In this document: piece by piece, positions 1 through 10,578 of the stretch
Numbering within the stretch: position 1 is the stretch's first letter
Layout: each line of letters begins with the position of its first letter
From: Bacillus sp. Marseille-P3661
Lineage (GTDB): Bacteria > Bacillota > Bacilli > Bacillales > Bacillaceae_J
Assembly (NCBI RefSeq): GCF_900240995.1
Contig: NZ_LT965954.1
Span: forward strand, 310,001 to 374,000
Direction of reading: 5' to 3'
Length of the DNA: 64,000 bases
Translations under genes and position numbers: made by a program
The notes under the pieces: generated by a model
What the model was told of the DNA's origin: nothing
Databases searched by the model: none
What the model saw: only the letters and a program-made list of their open reading frames with translations

Positions 1-1090
<1,090 letters not shown>

Positions 1091-1150
1091 AAAAAACGGA
1101 TAGTAGGAACAGAGCTTAACCTTTTTATGGTTAACCATTCCTACTATCCG
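1091..1150 (-). terminator. Rho-independent terminator after ykyA
   Basis: A perfect 13-bp stem pairs 1097-1109 with 1138-1150. In the minus direction it is followed by six T residues (plus-strand A run at 1091-1096). The loop contains a second nested inverted repeat (TTAACC/GGTTAA). It ends the ykyA transcript before pdhA. Confidence 0.88.
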
Positions 1151-1157
1151 CTAATTT

Positions 1158-1820
1158 TCACTCTTTATTCTCAAAGACAACATTTAATTCAGCAGCATTA
1201 TAAAACTCTTTCTTTTTCTGATTATACGTATCAGTCCATTGATTAAATTGTTCATTTGCCTTTACAACTTCATCATACGTTGTATTTATTTTTGTAATTT
1301 GTTCCTCTAGTTGCTGAAGAGTCAGATCTTCTTTCTGAAACATTTCATATAACTGTCGATCAAGTGATATTGCTTTTTTATATTGTTCATATAGTTTGTC
1401 GTATGTCGCATATCGTTCCTTCATTGCCTTTGTTAAATCAATTCCTTTTTCTTTTAAATTGATGTCTTTAATTTTACTAATTTGATTTTCGACAAGCAAA
1501 AACTCTTGCTCAGAAGCATCGATGCTTTCTTTTTCCTTATCAATTCTTGATTCTCTTTCTTCAACAATCGCTAATGCTTCCTGCGATAATCCTTTAATTT
1601 CATCAAATTGCGACATTCCAAGTTGTATAATTTTTTCGTAAAGTTTTTGCTCCTTCATTTCTAATTCAACAAGCGGATCTTGCTGCTGTTCAAAAACAGA
1701 CTCCAGAGAAACGGCTTTTTCTAAATGATTATAGATTTCATCTTCAACAGATGAACCACAACCAGACATGAATAGTATAAGTAATAAAATTAGGACAATA
1801 TTTTTTATAAAAACCAACAT
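1158..1820 (-). CDS. ykyA: YkyA-family putative cell-wall-binding lipoprotein
   Basis: A 220-residue secreted lipoprotein. The N-terminal hydrophobic stretch ends in a lipobox (LFMSGCG, Cys about 21), predicting lipid anchoring on the outer membrane face. The rest is strongly charged and helical with heptad-like spacing (about 40-210), consistent with the coiled-coil YkyA family. No catalytic motif is visible and the function is unknown. Its place between defB and pdhA is the same as in B. subtilis, which supports the name. A ribosome binding site (AGGAGG) precedes the ATG. Confidence 0.8.
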   Translation of the reverse strand: MLVFIKNIVLILLLILFMSGCGSSVEDEIYNHLEKAVSLESVFEQQQDPLVELEMKEQKLYEKIIQLGMSQFDEIKGLSQEALAIVEERESRIDKEKESIDASEQEFLLVENQISKIKDINLKEKGIDLTKAMKERYATYDKLYEQYKKAISLDRQLYEMFQKEDLTLQQLEEQITKINTTYDEVVKANEQFNQWTDTYNQKKKEFYNAAELNVVFENKE

Positions 1821-2010
1821 TTAGTTCCTCCTATCTCAAACATTAATTATAATTTTTACCAATTTGAAAGACAACCTTATTCATAAATTTTTACATTTAT
1901 TTCTTCAATGATTATAATATGCGCTTGTCCCTTTAAATAGTATTTTTTCTTAAAAGTAAAATATGCTACACTAAAACAAGGAAACAGGGAAATAAGAGGA
2001 GTTGATTACA

Positions 2011-2565
2011 TTGCTTACCATGAAAGATATCGTTAGAGAAGGTCATCCTGCTCTTAGAGAAGTAGCTGAAGAAGTAGGTATGCCGGCATCTGAGGAAGAT
2101 AAAGAAATATTAAAAAAAATGATTGAATTCGTTATTAATAGTCAAGATCCTGAAATTGCAAAAAAACACCAACTTAGACCCGGAATTGGCTTAGCAGCAC
2201 CTCAACTCGGGATCTTAAAAAGAATGATTGCCGTGCATGTTACGGACGAAAAAGATCAATTAATTAGCTATGCCCTATTTAATCCAAAAATTATTAGTCA
2301 TTCCACACAAAAAAGTTATTTAACAACGGGAGAGGGTTGCTTATCAGTTGATCGGGATGTACCTGGATTCGTTCCTAGATATGCAAAAATTACGGTGAAA
2401 GGTTCCGATATAGATGGTAATGAAGTTAAATTGAGATTGAAGGGACTCCCTTCTGTTGTATTTCAACATGAAATTGATCATTTAAACGGAATTATGTTTT
2501 ATGATCACATTAATAAACAAAACCCATTTTTAGAACCTACAGACGCTATTCCAATAGAGCGCTAA
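2011..2565 (+). CDS. defB: Peptide deformylase
   Basis: Removes the formyl group from the N-terminal methionine of new proteins in the cytosol. All three family motifs are present: [15 protein letters not shown] (metal-binding Cys) and QHEIDHLNG (two metal His and catalytic Glu). I start at the TTG at 2011, 9 nt after the ribosome binding site AAGAGGAG (1994-2001). This gives 184 residues, the usual length for the type II enzyme, and an N-terminus like that of B. subtilis YkrB/DefB. A TTG at 2002 would sit almost on the ribosome binding site. A terminator follows. Confidence 0.95.
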   Translation: MLTMKDIVREGHPALREVAEEVGMPASEEDKEILKKMIEFVINSQDPEIAKKHQLRPGIGLAAPQLGILKRMIAVHVTDEKDQLISYALFNPKIISHSTQKSYLTTGEGCLSVDRDVPGFVPRYAKITVKGSDIDGNEVKLRLKGLPSVVFQHEIDHLNGIMFYDHINKQNPFLEPTDAIPIER

Positions 2566-2595
2566 ACATTAGCATTTAATTTAATATTCCTGATT

Positions 2596-2624
2596 AAAGA
2601 CTTCCTTGCTCGGAAGTCTTTTTT
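2596..2624 (+). terminator. Terminator after defB
   Basis: The stem AAAGACTTCC/GGAAGTCTTT (2596-2605 with 2612-2621) runs directly into a T tract. Confidence 0.9.
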
Positions 2625-2792
2625 GAATTCATAGGTTTTAATAAATTATGAACTTACTAGAATTCTCTAATTATTTGAAGATATACCACTCTTCCATTTA
2701 TCCCCATGAAACAAAATTCAGTTTCTAACACATACTAACATTAAAAATCGACATGGAATAAATTTAAGTACTTTTTTAAGGAGCTGAATATT

Positions 2793-2864
2793 ATGTTTAG
2801 AAGATTAAAACAAAAAATTAGAGAACAAATGAAAGACTTATTACGACGCAGAACTATTGCTTAA
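2793..2864 (+). CDS. 23-residue basic amphipathic peptide, unknown
   Basis: A very short open frame, MFRRLKQKIREQ followed by MKDLLRRRTIA, with a good ribosome binding site (AAGGAG, 2778-2783) 9 nt before the ATG. It has nine Lys/Arg residues and regularly spaced hydrophobics, so it would form a cationic amphipathic helix. It lies between the defB terminator and the rpoY-rnjA promoter. I do not recognise it. It could be a real small protein or a chance frame; the ribosome binding site and composition favour it being translated. Confidence 0.45.
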   Translation: MFRRLKQKIREQMKDLLRRRTIA

Positions 2865-2898
2865 TATTCTTCCAAAAATAACTTAAAAAAGAAAAAAC

Positions 2899-2927
2899 AT
2901 GAAAATCTTTTTAATTTCCGCTATAAT
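2899..2927 (+). promoter_or_regulatory. SigA-type promoter of rpoY-rnjA
   Basis: The -35 is ATGAAA (2899-2904), with a 17-bp spacer and a perfect TATAAT -10 (2922-2927). It sits 45 bp upstream of the rpoY start. Confidence 0.6.
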
Positions 2928-2971
2928 GGACGAAGATGATTATATAGGATACGCAAGGAGAGAATGAAACT

Positions 2972-3181
2972 ATGATCTTTAAAGTGTTTTTTCAAGAAAA
3001 TAAAAGTGAAGTACCTGTTCGTGAACATACTAAAACTGTGTATGTGGAAGCTGAGTCTGACAGAGAAGTAAGAAAAAAATTAGAGGAACGAAATATTAAT
3101 ATTGAACTTATTCAACGATTGAATGATGCTCATCTTGAATACGAAAAACGTTCTGAAAACTTTGTATTGGAGAATGTGTAA
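2972..3181 (+). CDS. rpoY: RNA polymerase epsilon subunit
   Basis: A 69-residue RNA polymerase accessory subunit found in Firmicutes (B. subtilis YkzG). The start reads [20 protein letters not shown], and the spacing of charged residues through to the FVLENV end matches the family. It lies 3 bp upstream of rnjA, so the two are co-transcribed, as in other bacilli. The ribosome binding site AAGGAGAG precedes the ATG. Confidence 0.93.
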   Translation: MIFKVFFQENKSEVPVREHTKTVYVEAESDREVRKKLEERNINIELIQRLNDAHLEYEKRSENFVLENV

Positions 3182-3184
3182 TTT

Positions 3185-4852
3185 ATGAAATTTTTAAAGC
3201 CAAATCAAGTAGCAGTATTTGCCCTCGGTGGGTTAGGTGAAATCGGAAAAAATACCTATGCTATTCAATACCAAGATGAAATAATTGTGATTGACGCTGG
3301 AATTAAATTTCCTGAAGATGAGCTCTTAGGCATTGATTATGTAATCCCCGATTACACGTATTTAGTTAAAAATCAAGAAAAAATTAAAGGCGTATTTATT
3401 ACCCATGGTCATGAAGACCACATTGGCGGTGTACCGTATTTATTACGTCAAATTAATGTTCCTATTTATGGCGGAAAGCTTGCACTCGGATTAATAAAAA
3501 ATAAATTAGAAGAACATGGTTTAATGAGACAAGCTAAACTTTATGACATAAAAGAAGATGACGTTATTAAGTTTGACAAAGTAAGCATTGAGTTTTACCG
3601 AACTACACACAGTATTCCAGATGCTTATGGAATTGTTGTAAAAACACCAGAAGGAAATATTGTTCATACCGGAGACTTTAAATTTGATTTTACACCCGTA
3701 GGCGAACCCGCTAATTTAACAAAAATGGCGGAAATCGGTAAAGAAGGCGTCCTTTGCCTTTTATCAGATAGTACGAACAGTGAAATTCCTGATTTTACAA
3801 TGTCTGAAAGGCGTGTCGGAGAAAGTATTCATGATATATTTCGTAAAGTTGATGGCCGTATTATCTTTGCTACCTTTGCGTCAAATATTCACCGTCTCCA
3901 ACAAGTTGTTGAAGCCGCTGTTATTAATAATCGGAAAGTGGCTGTGTTTGGCCGCAGTATGGAAGCCGCAATTGAAATTGGACGCGATTTAGGTTATATA
4001 AAAGCACCTAAAGAGACATTCATTGAAGCATCTCAGATCAATCGACTTCCTAGTGATCAAGTTACAATTCTTTGTACAGGGAGCCAAGGTGAACCAATGG
4101 CTGCATTGTCTCGAATTGCAAACGGAACACATCGCCAAATTCAAATTACTCCGGGTGATACTGTTGTTTTCTCTTCATCGCCAATACCTGGTAATACAAT
4201 CAGTGTTAGTCGGGTTATCAACAGCCTTTATCGTGCTGGTGCTGAGGTTATTCACGGACCATTAAGTGATATCCATACATCTGGACACGGAGGACAGCAA
4301 GAACAAAAACTAATGCTGCGATTAATGAAACCTAAATTTTTTATGCCGATACATGGTGAATACAGAATGCTTACCATGCATACAAAACTAGCAACAGATT
4401 GCGGCATACCACCTGAAAATAATTTTATCCTTGATAATGGAGATGTTCTTGCAGTAAACAGTAAAGAAGCCTCCATTGCTGGTAAAGTTCCTTCTGGTTC
4501 CGTATACGTAGATGGAAACGGTGTTGGAGACATTGGAAATATCGTTCTAAGAGACAGACGAATTTTATCCGAAGAAGGACTCGTTATTGTTGTAGTTAGC
4601 ATTAATATGAAGGAATTCAAAATAATGGCTGGGCCTGATCTGATCTCAAGAGGATTTGTTTATATGAGAGAATCGAGCGATCTAATTAATGATGCTCAGG
4701 CTCTAATCGCAAAGCATCTAGATAAAATAATGGAACGACGTACAACTCAGTGGTCTGAGATCAAAAATGAAATCACCGATGTTCTGGCACCGTTCTTATA
4801 TGAAAAAACAAAGCGCAAACCAATGATTTTACCGATTATAATGGAAATATAA
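3185..4852 (+). CDS. rnjA: Ribonuclease J1
   Basis: A 555-residue endo- and 5'-3' exoribonuclease, central to mRNA decay and rRNA maturation. It shows the metallo-beta-lactamase motif HGHEDHIGG near residue 75, THSIPDAYG and HTGDFKFD for metal binding, the beta-CASP segment with [10 protein letters not shown], and the C-terminal motifs HTSGHGG and PIHGEYRM. Length is that of the family. It is coupled to rpoY by a 3-bp gap. Confidence 0.97.
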   Translation: MKFLKPNQVAVFALGGLGEIGKNTYAIQYQDEIIVIDAGIKFPEDELLGIDYVIPDYTYLVKNQEKIKGVFITHGHEDHIGGVPYLLRQINVPIYGGKLALGLIKNKLEEHGLMRQAKLYDIKEDDVIKFDKVSIEFYRTTHSIPDAYGIVVKTPEGNIVHTGDFKFDFTPVGEPANLTKMAEIGKEGVLCLLSDSTNSEIPDFTMSERRVGESIHDIFRKVDGRIIFATFASNIHRLQQVVEAAVINNRKVAVFGRSMEAAIEIGRDLGYIKAPKETFIEASQINRLPSDQVTILCTGSQGEPMAALSRIANGTHRQIQITPGDTVVFSSSPIPGNTISVSRVINSLYRAGAEVIHGPLSDIHTSGHGGQQEQKLMLRLMKPKFFMPIHGEYRMLTMHTKLATDCGIPPENNFILDNGDVLAVNSKEASIAGKVPSGSVYVDGNGVGDIGNIVLRDRRILSEEGLVIVVVSINMKEFKIMAGPDLISRGFVYMRESSDLINDAQALIAKHLDKIMERRTTQWSEIKNEITDVLAPFLYEKTKRKPMILPIIMEI

Positions 4853-4860
4853 TACTTCTA

Positions 4861-4895
4861 CTAAAAAAGCTTCCGCCGTCGTGGAAGCTTTTTAG
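4861..4895. terminator. Bidirectional terminator between rnjA and ktrC
   Basis: The inverted repeat AAAAAGCTTCC/GGAAGCTTTTT has A and T tracts on either side. It can stop both rightward rnjA and leftward ktrC transcription. Confidence 0.88.
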
Positions 4896-4903
4896 TAATA
4901 TTA

Positions 4904-5569
4904 TCATTGTATATCGATGATCTTTTTCTCAAAACGATCAATATCACTATCTGCACCTATTACTATTAATATATCGCCTTCTTGAATTCTTTCTTTTGCA
5001 ATGGGTGAAACCATAATGTTATTATTTCGTTTAATCGCAACAATATTACAACCATATTTTGCACGTATGTCTAACTCCACTAATGTTTTTCCATCCATTT
5101 TTTTACTAGCTATTAATTCAACAATACTATGCTCATCTGATAATTCAAGGTAATCTAAGACATTATTAGAAATCATATTATTAGCAATACGTCGACCCAT
5201 ATCACGTTCAGGATGAACAACCTGATCTGCGCCAATTTTTATTAATACTTTCTCATGATAATCGTTTTGCGCTTTAACTGTAATTTTTTCGGCACCTAAT
5301 TCTTTTAATATTAGGGTTGTTAATATACTTGCTTGGATATTGTCACCAATAGCTACAATTATATGATCAAAATTTCTAATGCCTAGGCTCTTTAAAACAC
5401 TTTCATCCGTTGAATCAGCCACAACGGCATGGGACACAATATCTGAAAATTGATGTACCTTATCTTCATCTGAATCTATCGCAAGAACTTCCATCCCCTC
5501 TTGAACTAACGTTTTACATATACTGCCTCCAAAACGCCCAAGTCCAATTACAGCAAATTCTTTTTTCAT
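4904..5569 (-). CDS. ktrC: Ktr potassium uptake regulatory subunit (RCK)
   Basis: A cytosolic 221-residue gating subunit of the low-affinity Ktr K+ channel. The N-terminal RCK_N Rossmann domain has GLGRFGGSICKTL (residues 9-21) and the acidic Asp ending the second strand (AIDSDED), for ATP/ADP binding. The C-terminal RCK_C domain (about 140-221) is the known c-di-AMP-binding module of the family. Synteny with rnjA identifies it as KtrC rather than KtrA. The likely membrane partner, ktrD, is at 41007-42371. Confidence 0.92.
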   Translation of the reverse strand: MKKEFAVIGLGRFGGSICKTLVQEGMEVLAIDSDEDKVHQFSDIVSHAVVADSTDESVLKSLGIRNFDHIIVAIGDNIQASILTTLILKELGAEKITVKAQNDYHEKVLIKIGADQVVHPERDMGRRIANNMISNNVLDYLELSDEHSIVELIASKKMDGKTLVELDIRAKYGCNIVAIKRNNNIMVSPIAKERIQEGDILIVIGADSDIDRFEKKIIDIQ

Positions 5570-5717
5570 TCAAACTCCTCCAGTACCACCATACTACGCA
5601 TAACCATTTTAACATAGGAATAATGAAATCTGGGAGAAAACAATATGAATTTGCAAGCTAACCGTGTCTGAATAAGATAAAATATATGAATTTATTGAGA
5701 TCATCTCAACTTTTATT

Positions 5718-5751
5718 AAAAAGAACCAATTGGGTACCCCCAATTGGTTCT
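5718..5751 (-). terminator. Terminator after ykuS
   Basis: A perfect 13-bp stem (5722-5734 with 5739-5751) and 4-nt loop, followed in the minus direction by five T residues. Confidence 0.88.
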
Positions 5752-5796
5752 CTATGCATGTTAATATTGCATATCTTTGTAAACATCTTTAATAGT

Positions 5797-6045
5797 TTAA
5801 CGATTAATACGGCTTTCTACTTCTTGACAAATTTGGTCTGCAGTTAAACCGTTAGCTTCAATAACCGGACCCTCAATTACAGTATTTGCGATTCCCATCA
5901 CGTTTGAATCTAGACCTGTGACTACGCAACAATCACAACCATTAGCATCGTTCTCGTTTTTCAACTGAACAACATCGTAACCTTTTTCTTGAAGTGCTGC
6001 TTGCACATCTGATAAAGATTGTTCAACCCCAACTCTTTTTGCCAT
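5797..6045 (-). CDS. ykuS: UPF0180 family protein YkuS
   Basis: An 82-residue small protein of unknown function. The start [20 protein letters not shown] and the motif [10 protein letters not shown] are typical of UPF0180/YkuS. The ribosome binding site GGAGGTGGATGAAAG precedes the ATG. In B. subtilis it also neighbours dapH and dapL. Here a terminator separates it from dapL. Confidence 0.9.
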   Translation of the reverse strand: MAKRVGVEQSLSDVQAALQEKGYDVVQLKNENDANGCDCCVVTGLDSNVMGIANTVIEGPVIEANGLTADQICQEVESRINR

Positions 6046-6118
6046 CTTTCATCCACCTCCTTACTTTTTCATTTTTTCCGAAATAAAACATGGTTATACT
6101 ACTCATAAAACTAAAAAA

Positions 6119-6240
6119 TGCGCTAGCAGGTTTCTTTGGGTTCCTATAAGGTCTACTTAATATCGTATACTTCAATTCCAATATTGTTTAGACTTCTTAA
6201 ATTATTAGAAAAACGCTAGCGCCTTGTTCACCCCCGAGGG
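6119..6240. repeat. Degenerate intergenic repeat with GCGCTAGC palindromes
   Basis: GCGCTAGC near 6121 and CGCTAGCGC near 6214 face one another. The second is followed by CTTGTTCACCCCCGAGGGC. This resembles short repeated intergenic elements that I know from several Bacillus genomes. No coding potential is visible. A related fragment (AAAAGCGAGCGCCTGTATG) appears near 10158. Its repeat status cannot be proved from one window. Confidence 0.4.
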
Positions 6241-6287
6241 CCTAGGGCTGAGTTGGATAGTACAAAATTTATGAACAACTTATTTTC

Positions 6288-6323
6288 CAAAAAATAAGTC
6301 CAAAACCGTTTGGTCTTGGACTT
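6288..6323 (-). terminator. Terminator after dapL
   Basis: The stem AAGTCCAA/TTGGACTT (6296-6303 with 6316-6323) extends inward through ACC/GGT. A run of T follows in the minus direction (A run at 6289-6294). Confidence 0.85.
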
Positions 6324-6335
6324 TTTTCAAATATA

Positions 6336-7466
6336 TTAATTTCCTGAAACTTCTTTTAAATAATCTGTCATCAAGTTAACAGCTAAACTGATCGCATTCT
6401 CGTTAGGATTTAGTTTTGCAGAGTGCAGACCATATGGAGATTCTACACCTAACCAAAACATAAACCCTGGAATTTCTTCGAGCATATAGCCAAAATCTTC
6501 TCCTGTCATCGCTTCACGACATACAAATAAATTAGCATATGGTTGCTGTTCCACAAATTGCATAAATTCATTAGTAAGTTTTTCGTCATTATAAACTTGT
6601 CGATAATTAGAGCCAAAGTCGATTGTAGCTTCACATTGATTTGCTATTTCCAGACCTTTAACCAATTCTTCAATTCGTTTTTTTACCTTTGCCATTGATT
6701 CAACAGATAGCGTTCGAATTGTACCTTCTAGTCTTGCACGTTCTGCGATAATGTTTTGAACAGTACCGCCAGTAATTTTTCCAATTGTTATGACAGCACT
6801 ATCTAACGGGTCTATATTTCGTGACACAATTGTTTGCAGTTGGGTAACCAACACGCTAGCTGCTACTACCATGTCAATAGTTTGATGCGGATATGCAGCA
6901 TGTCCACCTTTACCTTTTAAATCTATGAACAATTCAGATGTGTTTGCAAATAAGAGACCCGGTTTAACCGCAATGGTACCTACGGGATATTCTGGGGCAA
7001 TATGAAGAGCCATCATCATATCAGGTTTCCATTTTCTCATTGTCTCAGATTGGAGCATAGGTAAGGCTCCACCTGGCCCTTCTTCTGCCGGCTGGAAAAC
7101 AAACAAAACATCATCATGTATCGGTTCATTCACAATATTTGTAAGAACTCCTAATGCAATGCTCATATGAAAATCATGTCCACACGCATGCATACGGTCT
7201 TCATGTTCAGAAACAAAATCAAGATTTGTTTCTTCAGTTATCGGCAGCCCATCAATATCCGCACGATATCCTAAGATCTTGGTTGGATTAGTACCTTTAA
7301 CTTTAACAAAAATTCCCGTTTTCCATATTTCAATTTCTACACGGTCTTTATCTAACATTTCCAGATAATCTAATATGTAGCGCTGTGTTTTGACTTCTTG
7401 ATAACCTAGTTCAGGTATTTTGTGTAGGTCTCGGCGAATTTCGACAAACCTGCTTGTACTAGCCAT
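6336..7466 (-). CDS. dapL: N-acetyl-L,L-diaminopimelate deacetylase
   Basis: An M20-family metallohydrolase that removes acetate from N-acetyl-diaminopimelate in the acetylase branch of lysine and peptidoglycan synthesis. The metal-site segments [18 protein letters not shown] and the C-terminal [14 protein letters not shown] are present. Two ATG codons lie in tandem (7469, 7466). The ribosome binding site AGGGG is better spaced for the second. It lies 25 bp after dapH in the same direction. Close homologues are generic amidohydrolases, but the context fixes the role. Confidence 0.92.
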   Translation of the reverse strand: MASTSRFVEIRRDLHKIPELGYQEVKTQRYILDYLEMLDKDRVEIEIWKTGIFVKVKGTNPTKILGYRADIDGLPITEETNLDFVSEHEDRMHACGHDFHMSIALGVLTNIVNEPIHDDVLFVFQPAEEGPGGALPMLQSETMRKWKPDMMMALHIAPEYPVGTIAVKPGLLFANTSELFIDLKGKGGHAAYPHQTIDMVVAASVLVTQLQTIVSRNIDPLDSAVITIGKITGGTVQNIIAERARLEGTIRTLSVESMAKVKKRIEELVKGLEIANQCEATIDFGSNYRQVYNDEKLTNEFMQFVEQQPYANLFVCREAMTGEDFGYMLEEIPGFMFWLGVESPYGLHSAKLNPNENAISLAVNLMTDYLKEVSGN

Positions 7467-7491
7467 CATAAACCCCTACTTTGCATTCAAA

Positions 7492-8214
7492 TTAGTCTTC
7501 TTTATTTAATTGACGAAGTTCTTGTTTAATTTCAGTCTTTGCTTTTGTCTTTTCATCAATTTGTTTGATTACTTTTGCTGGTGTTCCTGCTACAACAGTA
7601 TTTGGTGGAACATCTTCAATTACAACCGCACCGGCAGCAACTACTGCTCCTTTACCAACTGTAACGCCTTCTAACACAACTGCATTTGCACCAATTACAA
7701 CATCATCTTCAACCACTACTGGTTTAGCTGAAGGTGGTTCAACAACACCTGCTAATACTGTTCCAGCACCAATGTGGCAGTTTCTACCTACTGTAGCACG
7801 ACCTCCAAGTACAACATTCATATCGATCATTGTACCTTCACCAATCACAGCACCAATATTAATAGATGCACCCATCATAATAACAGCATTATCACCAATC
7901 TCTACTTGGTCACGGATTATTGCGCCTGGCTCGATGCGAGCATTAATACCTTTTAAATCTAGCAATGGAATCGCTGAATTACGACGATCATTTTCAATTA
8001 CATAATCTTCAATTTTATTAGCATTTGCTTCAATAGCAGCTTTAATTTCTTTCCATTCACCGAATAAAACTCCAGTGCTGCCTGTTACAAATACTTTTGT
8101 ATTTTCACCAAAATTGATACCTTCCAAGTCCCCTTTAATATAGACTTTTACAGGTGTTGTTTTTACGCTGTTTTGTATAAAAGCAATAATTTCATTTGCA
8201 TCCATTTGTTTCAT
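7492..8214 (-). CDS. dapH: Tetrahydrodipicolinate N-acetyltransferase
   Basis: Acetylates tetrahydrodipicolinate with acetyl-CoA at the first committed step of the acetylase DAP branch. The C-terminal two thirds is a left-handed beta helix of hexapeptide repeats (from [14 protein letters not shown] through [11 protein letters not shown]). I start at the ATG at 8214 (MKQMDANEI), which has a GGAGG ribosome binding site 8 nt upstream. An upstream in-frame ATG at 8256 has none. Length is then 240 residues. It forms an operon with dapL. Confidence 0.95.
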   Translation of the reverse strand: MKQMDANEIIAFIQNSVKTTPVKVYIKGDLEGINFGENTKVFVTGSTGVLFGEWKEIKAAIEANANKIEDYVIENDRRNSAIPLLDLKGINARIEPGAIIRDQVEIGDNAVIMMGASINIGAVIGEGTMIDMNVVLGGRATVGRNCHIGAGTVLAGVVEPPSAKPVVVEDDVVIGANAVVLEGVTVGKGAVVAAGAVVIEDVPPNTVVAGTPAKVIKQIDEKTKAKTEIKQELRQLNKED

Positions 8215-8308
8215 ATGTATAACCTCCGAATTTTTATTATGATATACTTTTACCACTTTACTCTAACAAAATGCCCCCATTATGACAAGAATTTTTACGC
8301 TCCAAACT

Positions 8309-9175
8309 TTAAATCATTTCTTTAATTACCGAAACAAAGGCTTGGACTTGTTTTAGTTCAAATGATGTATCATAGCCTAATAGCCAAGTATCCCTTGACA
8401 TTTGCAGTCCTTTTTCCTTTAATATAGGTATTTTATGTATCTTTTCATCTTCATTTGTTAAGCTAATTGAAGGTAAAATAGCATAGCCAATACCATGAAG
8501 AGCCATCTGTTTACATGTTTCAATTTGATCAACTACAATGGTACGCTTAGGTGTAGATTTAAACTGACGATGCCACCAATCTTGAATTTGCTGATAGTAA
8601 GTTGAATCACTTTTAAATTGAATATAAGGCTTTTGTGTTTCTTTAAAGTGATTTAATTCACTCATTTCAGTATCTACTAAATAAAGTTCGTCTGAAAATA
8701 TATGTTGTTTTGGTCCTTTCCAATCAGGAGCACCTCTAATAATACCTAAATGCACCTGATCCTCATATAGATGTCTCAAAATTTCACTGCTCCACCCTGT
8801 AATCAGTGATATTTGAACTTTAGGATATTTTTCAACGAACCGTTTTAAAACCCTTGGAAGCCAATATTGCCCCACGATTGAAGTAACTGCAAGTTTTAGA
8901 GTTCCATATACCTCTGATTCTAAAATTGATATTGTTTCTCTAACCTTCTCTTCTTTAGAGACAATTTCTTTAGCGTATTCAATTATTTTTTCACCTGCAG
9001 GTGTCAAGGTTAGACCCCTTTGTGAACGCAAAAATATACGTGTTCCCCATGCTTTTTCTATGGATTGTAATCGTTGACTTAATGCTGGCTGAGATACATA
9101 GAGACGATCCGCAGCTTTTCTCATATTCGCTTCCTGAGCTAATACAACTAGTATTCGAAATTCCGAAGTTTGCAA
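8309..9175 (-). CDS. ccpC: LysR-type citrate-sensing repressor CcpC
   Basis: A 288-residue LysR regulator. In B. subtilis CcpC represses the Krebs-cycle genes citZ and citB and senses citrate. The N-terminal winged helix reads MRKAADRLYVSQPALSQRLQ (about 18-37). The effector domain carries LAVTSIVGQYWLPRVL and GWSSEILRHLYEDQVHLGI, very like B. subtilis YkuM/CcpC. The start is TTG at 9175 after GAGGATGG. Its position next to dapH and darB is conserved. Confidence 0.92.
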   Translation of the reverse strand: MQTSEFRILVVLAQEANMRKAADRLYVSQPALSQRLQSIEKAWGTRIFLRSQRGLTLTPAGEKIIEYAKEIVSKEEKVRETISILESEVYGTLKLAVTSIVGQYWLPRVLKRFVEKYPKVQISLITGWSSEILRHLYEDQVHLGIIRGAPDWKGPKQHIFSDELYLVDTEMSELNHFKETQKPYIQFKSDSTYYQQIQDWWHRQFKSTPKRTIVVDQIETCKQMALHGIGYAILPSISLTNEDEKIHKIPILKEKGLQMSRDTWLLGYDTSFELKQVQAFVSVIKEMI

Positions 9176-9388
9176 CAGTATCCATCCTCATCATTTAATT
9201 AAACTGTAGTTAAGTAATTTAGCGAATTTCACTTATTTTGATACATTTTCCAGAGAGCGATATAGTTAAACCTCCTGTTGACACCTAACTGCAACCAAAA
9301 CCAAAGGTCTCCTTGTCTTTAAGGGGACCTTATCTACGATTGACTCAATTAGGATACTATTTAAAACATCCTTTGGAACCAACTCCAA

Positions 9389-9826
9389 TTACATTCGTTT
9401 TAAATTTTTCGTAAATAATTTAATAATTGATCTTCTAGTTAAAATTCCTTTAAAAACTTCTTCATCATTTTCAATGCAAACGAACGGATGATTAATAGTC
9501 AAGCCTAGCGCTCTCATAAAATCGCTATTAACTTTTAATCTGGGAATATCAGAATTCATAACATCCGCAACTTTCAATTCCGATAATCGATTCATTTCAA
9601 AGGTTTCGATACCTAAAACAGTATCCATTATCATTGCTGTACTAATTAAACCTTGTAATTTGTAGGAACGATCTAATACAGGAATCGCAGAATACCCTGA
9701 TTTTGTTAGAACTAATAATGCATGTTCTAGAGGATTTTCAGCTTGAACATGTGCAACCTTATCTGATGGGATAATCAAATCTTCCAAATTTACAGTAACG
9801 ATCACATCTTTCTGAAAACTATACAT
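9389..9826 (-). CDS. darB: c-di-AMP-binding CBS-domain protein DarB/CbpB
   Basis: A 145-residue cytosolic protein with two CBS domains (about 20-75 and 90-140), matching B. subtilis YkuL in size and position. In B. subtilis DarB binds c-di-AMP and, when free, stimulates the (p)ppGpp synthetase Rel and binds pyruvate carboxylase. That role is transferred by homology. Together with ktrC and ktrD it makes three predicted c-di-AMP-linked proteins in the window. Confidence 0.88.
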   Translation of the reverse strand: MYSFQKDVIVTVNLEDLIIPSDKVAHVQAENPLEHALLVLTKSGYSAIPVLDRSYKLQGLISTAMIMDTVLGIETFEMNRLSELKVADVMNSDIPRLKVNSDFMRALGLTINHPFVCIENDEEVFKGILTRRSIIKLFTKNLKRM

Positions 9827-10226
9827 TTAAACAGTCCCTTCGCTTGTATTTCTTAATCTGTTGTTAAGCTATATTTAAATATTATATTTATGGGCAAGTT
9901 ATAAAAATGTGGATTATTTCAGAGCCGCATATACATTCGCATGCAGTAAAAGTTTAACGTTTCAATTACATTTATTTTTTAAGGTTGGAAGCGATTACGA
10001 AAAAAACTAAGATAATGAATGATTAGTAATTTGTTTTTATTGTAACATTGTAAAGGATGCAATTTCACCTTTAATGATTTTTAGAATATTTCCCTATCTC
10101 GCTATTATTCTATAAAAAATAAACGTTTTTGGTTAATGAGAAATAATTATAGCATTAAGAAAAGCGAGCGCCTGTATGTTTCCCACTTCGTGCTAAAACC
10201 CTTTTATAAAGAATTTTCATAAAGTA
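9827..10226. other. Intergenic stretch between darB and abbA
   Basis: About 400 bp, AT-rich, with no frame carrying a ribosome binding site. It contains a short GC-richer patch (AAAAGCGAGCGCCTGTATG, near 10158) that looks like a remnant of the intergenic repeat at 6119-6240. The leftward darB promoter should lie here. Confidence 0.45.
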
Positions 10227-10269
10227 TAAAAAAGACTATCTCAATATTTTAATGAGACAGTCTTTTTTT
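10227..10269 (-). terminator. Terminator after abbA
   Basis: The long stem AAAAAGACT-ATCTCA / TGAGAC-AGTCTTTTT has a small central mismatch and T/A tracts on both sides. Confidence 0.85.
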
Positions 10270-10290
10270 CATTACTTATGTACTAGTAGA

Positions 10291-10485
10291 TTAATAGCCT
10301 GCTTTCGTTAATCGATCATAAAGTTCATTTAATTGTTTAAGGCGAGTTTCGTCTGCTTGTTTCAAGCCTGTTTCTATGTCAGCGATCTCACTACTAACAA
10401 GTTCAATTGCATAGTTCTGATTTAATAATATTTCACCTAACATTAATTTGTCTTCATTTTTTAATAACGTTTTTGTATTAGTCAT
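10291..10485 (-). CDS. abbA: Antirepressor of AbrB
   Basis: A 64-residue protein. The core reads NYAIELVSSEIADIETG, nearly the same as in B. subtilis AbbA, a small DNA mimic that binds the AbrB N-terminal domain and relieves repression of stationary-phase genes. I start at the ATG at 10485 because GAGAGGAGC lies just upstream. The longer in-frame ATG at 10563 has no ribosome binding site. Position between ykuK and darB is conserved. No clear Spo0A box is visible upstream. Confidence 0.88.
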   Translation of the reverse strand: MTNTKTLLKNEDKLMLGEILLNQNYAIELVSSEIADIETGLKQADETRLKQLNELYDRLTKAGY

Positions 10486-10578
10486 ATTGATTGCTCCTCT
10501 CCAATTAACATAGTTATATCTTAACATGATAAATTCCAATACTATATAGTAAACTCTTACCACTGTAGGGATATATTA

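Noticed and set aside
7565-8005. Long plus-strand frame opposite dapH
   Set aside because: It is the antisense of the hexapeptide-repeat coding region. Its Thr/Pro/Ala-rich product is a by-product of the dapH codons.
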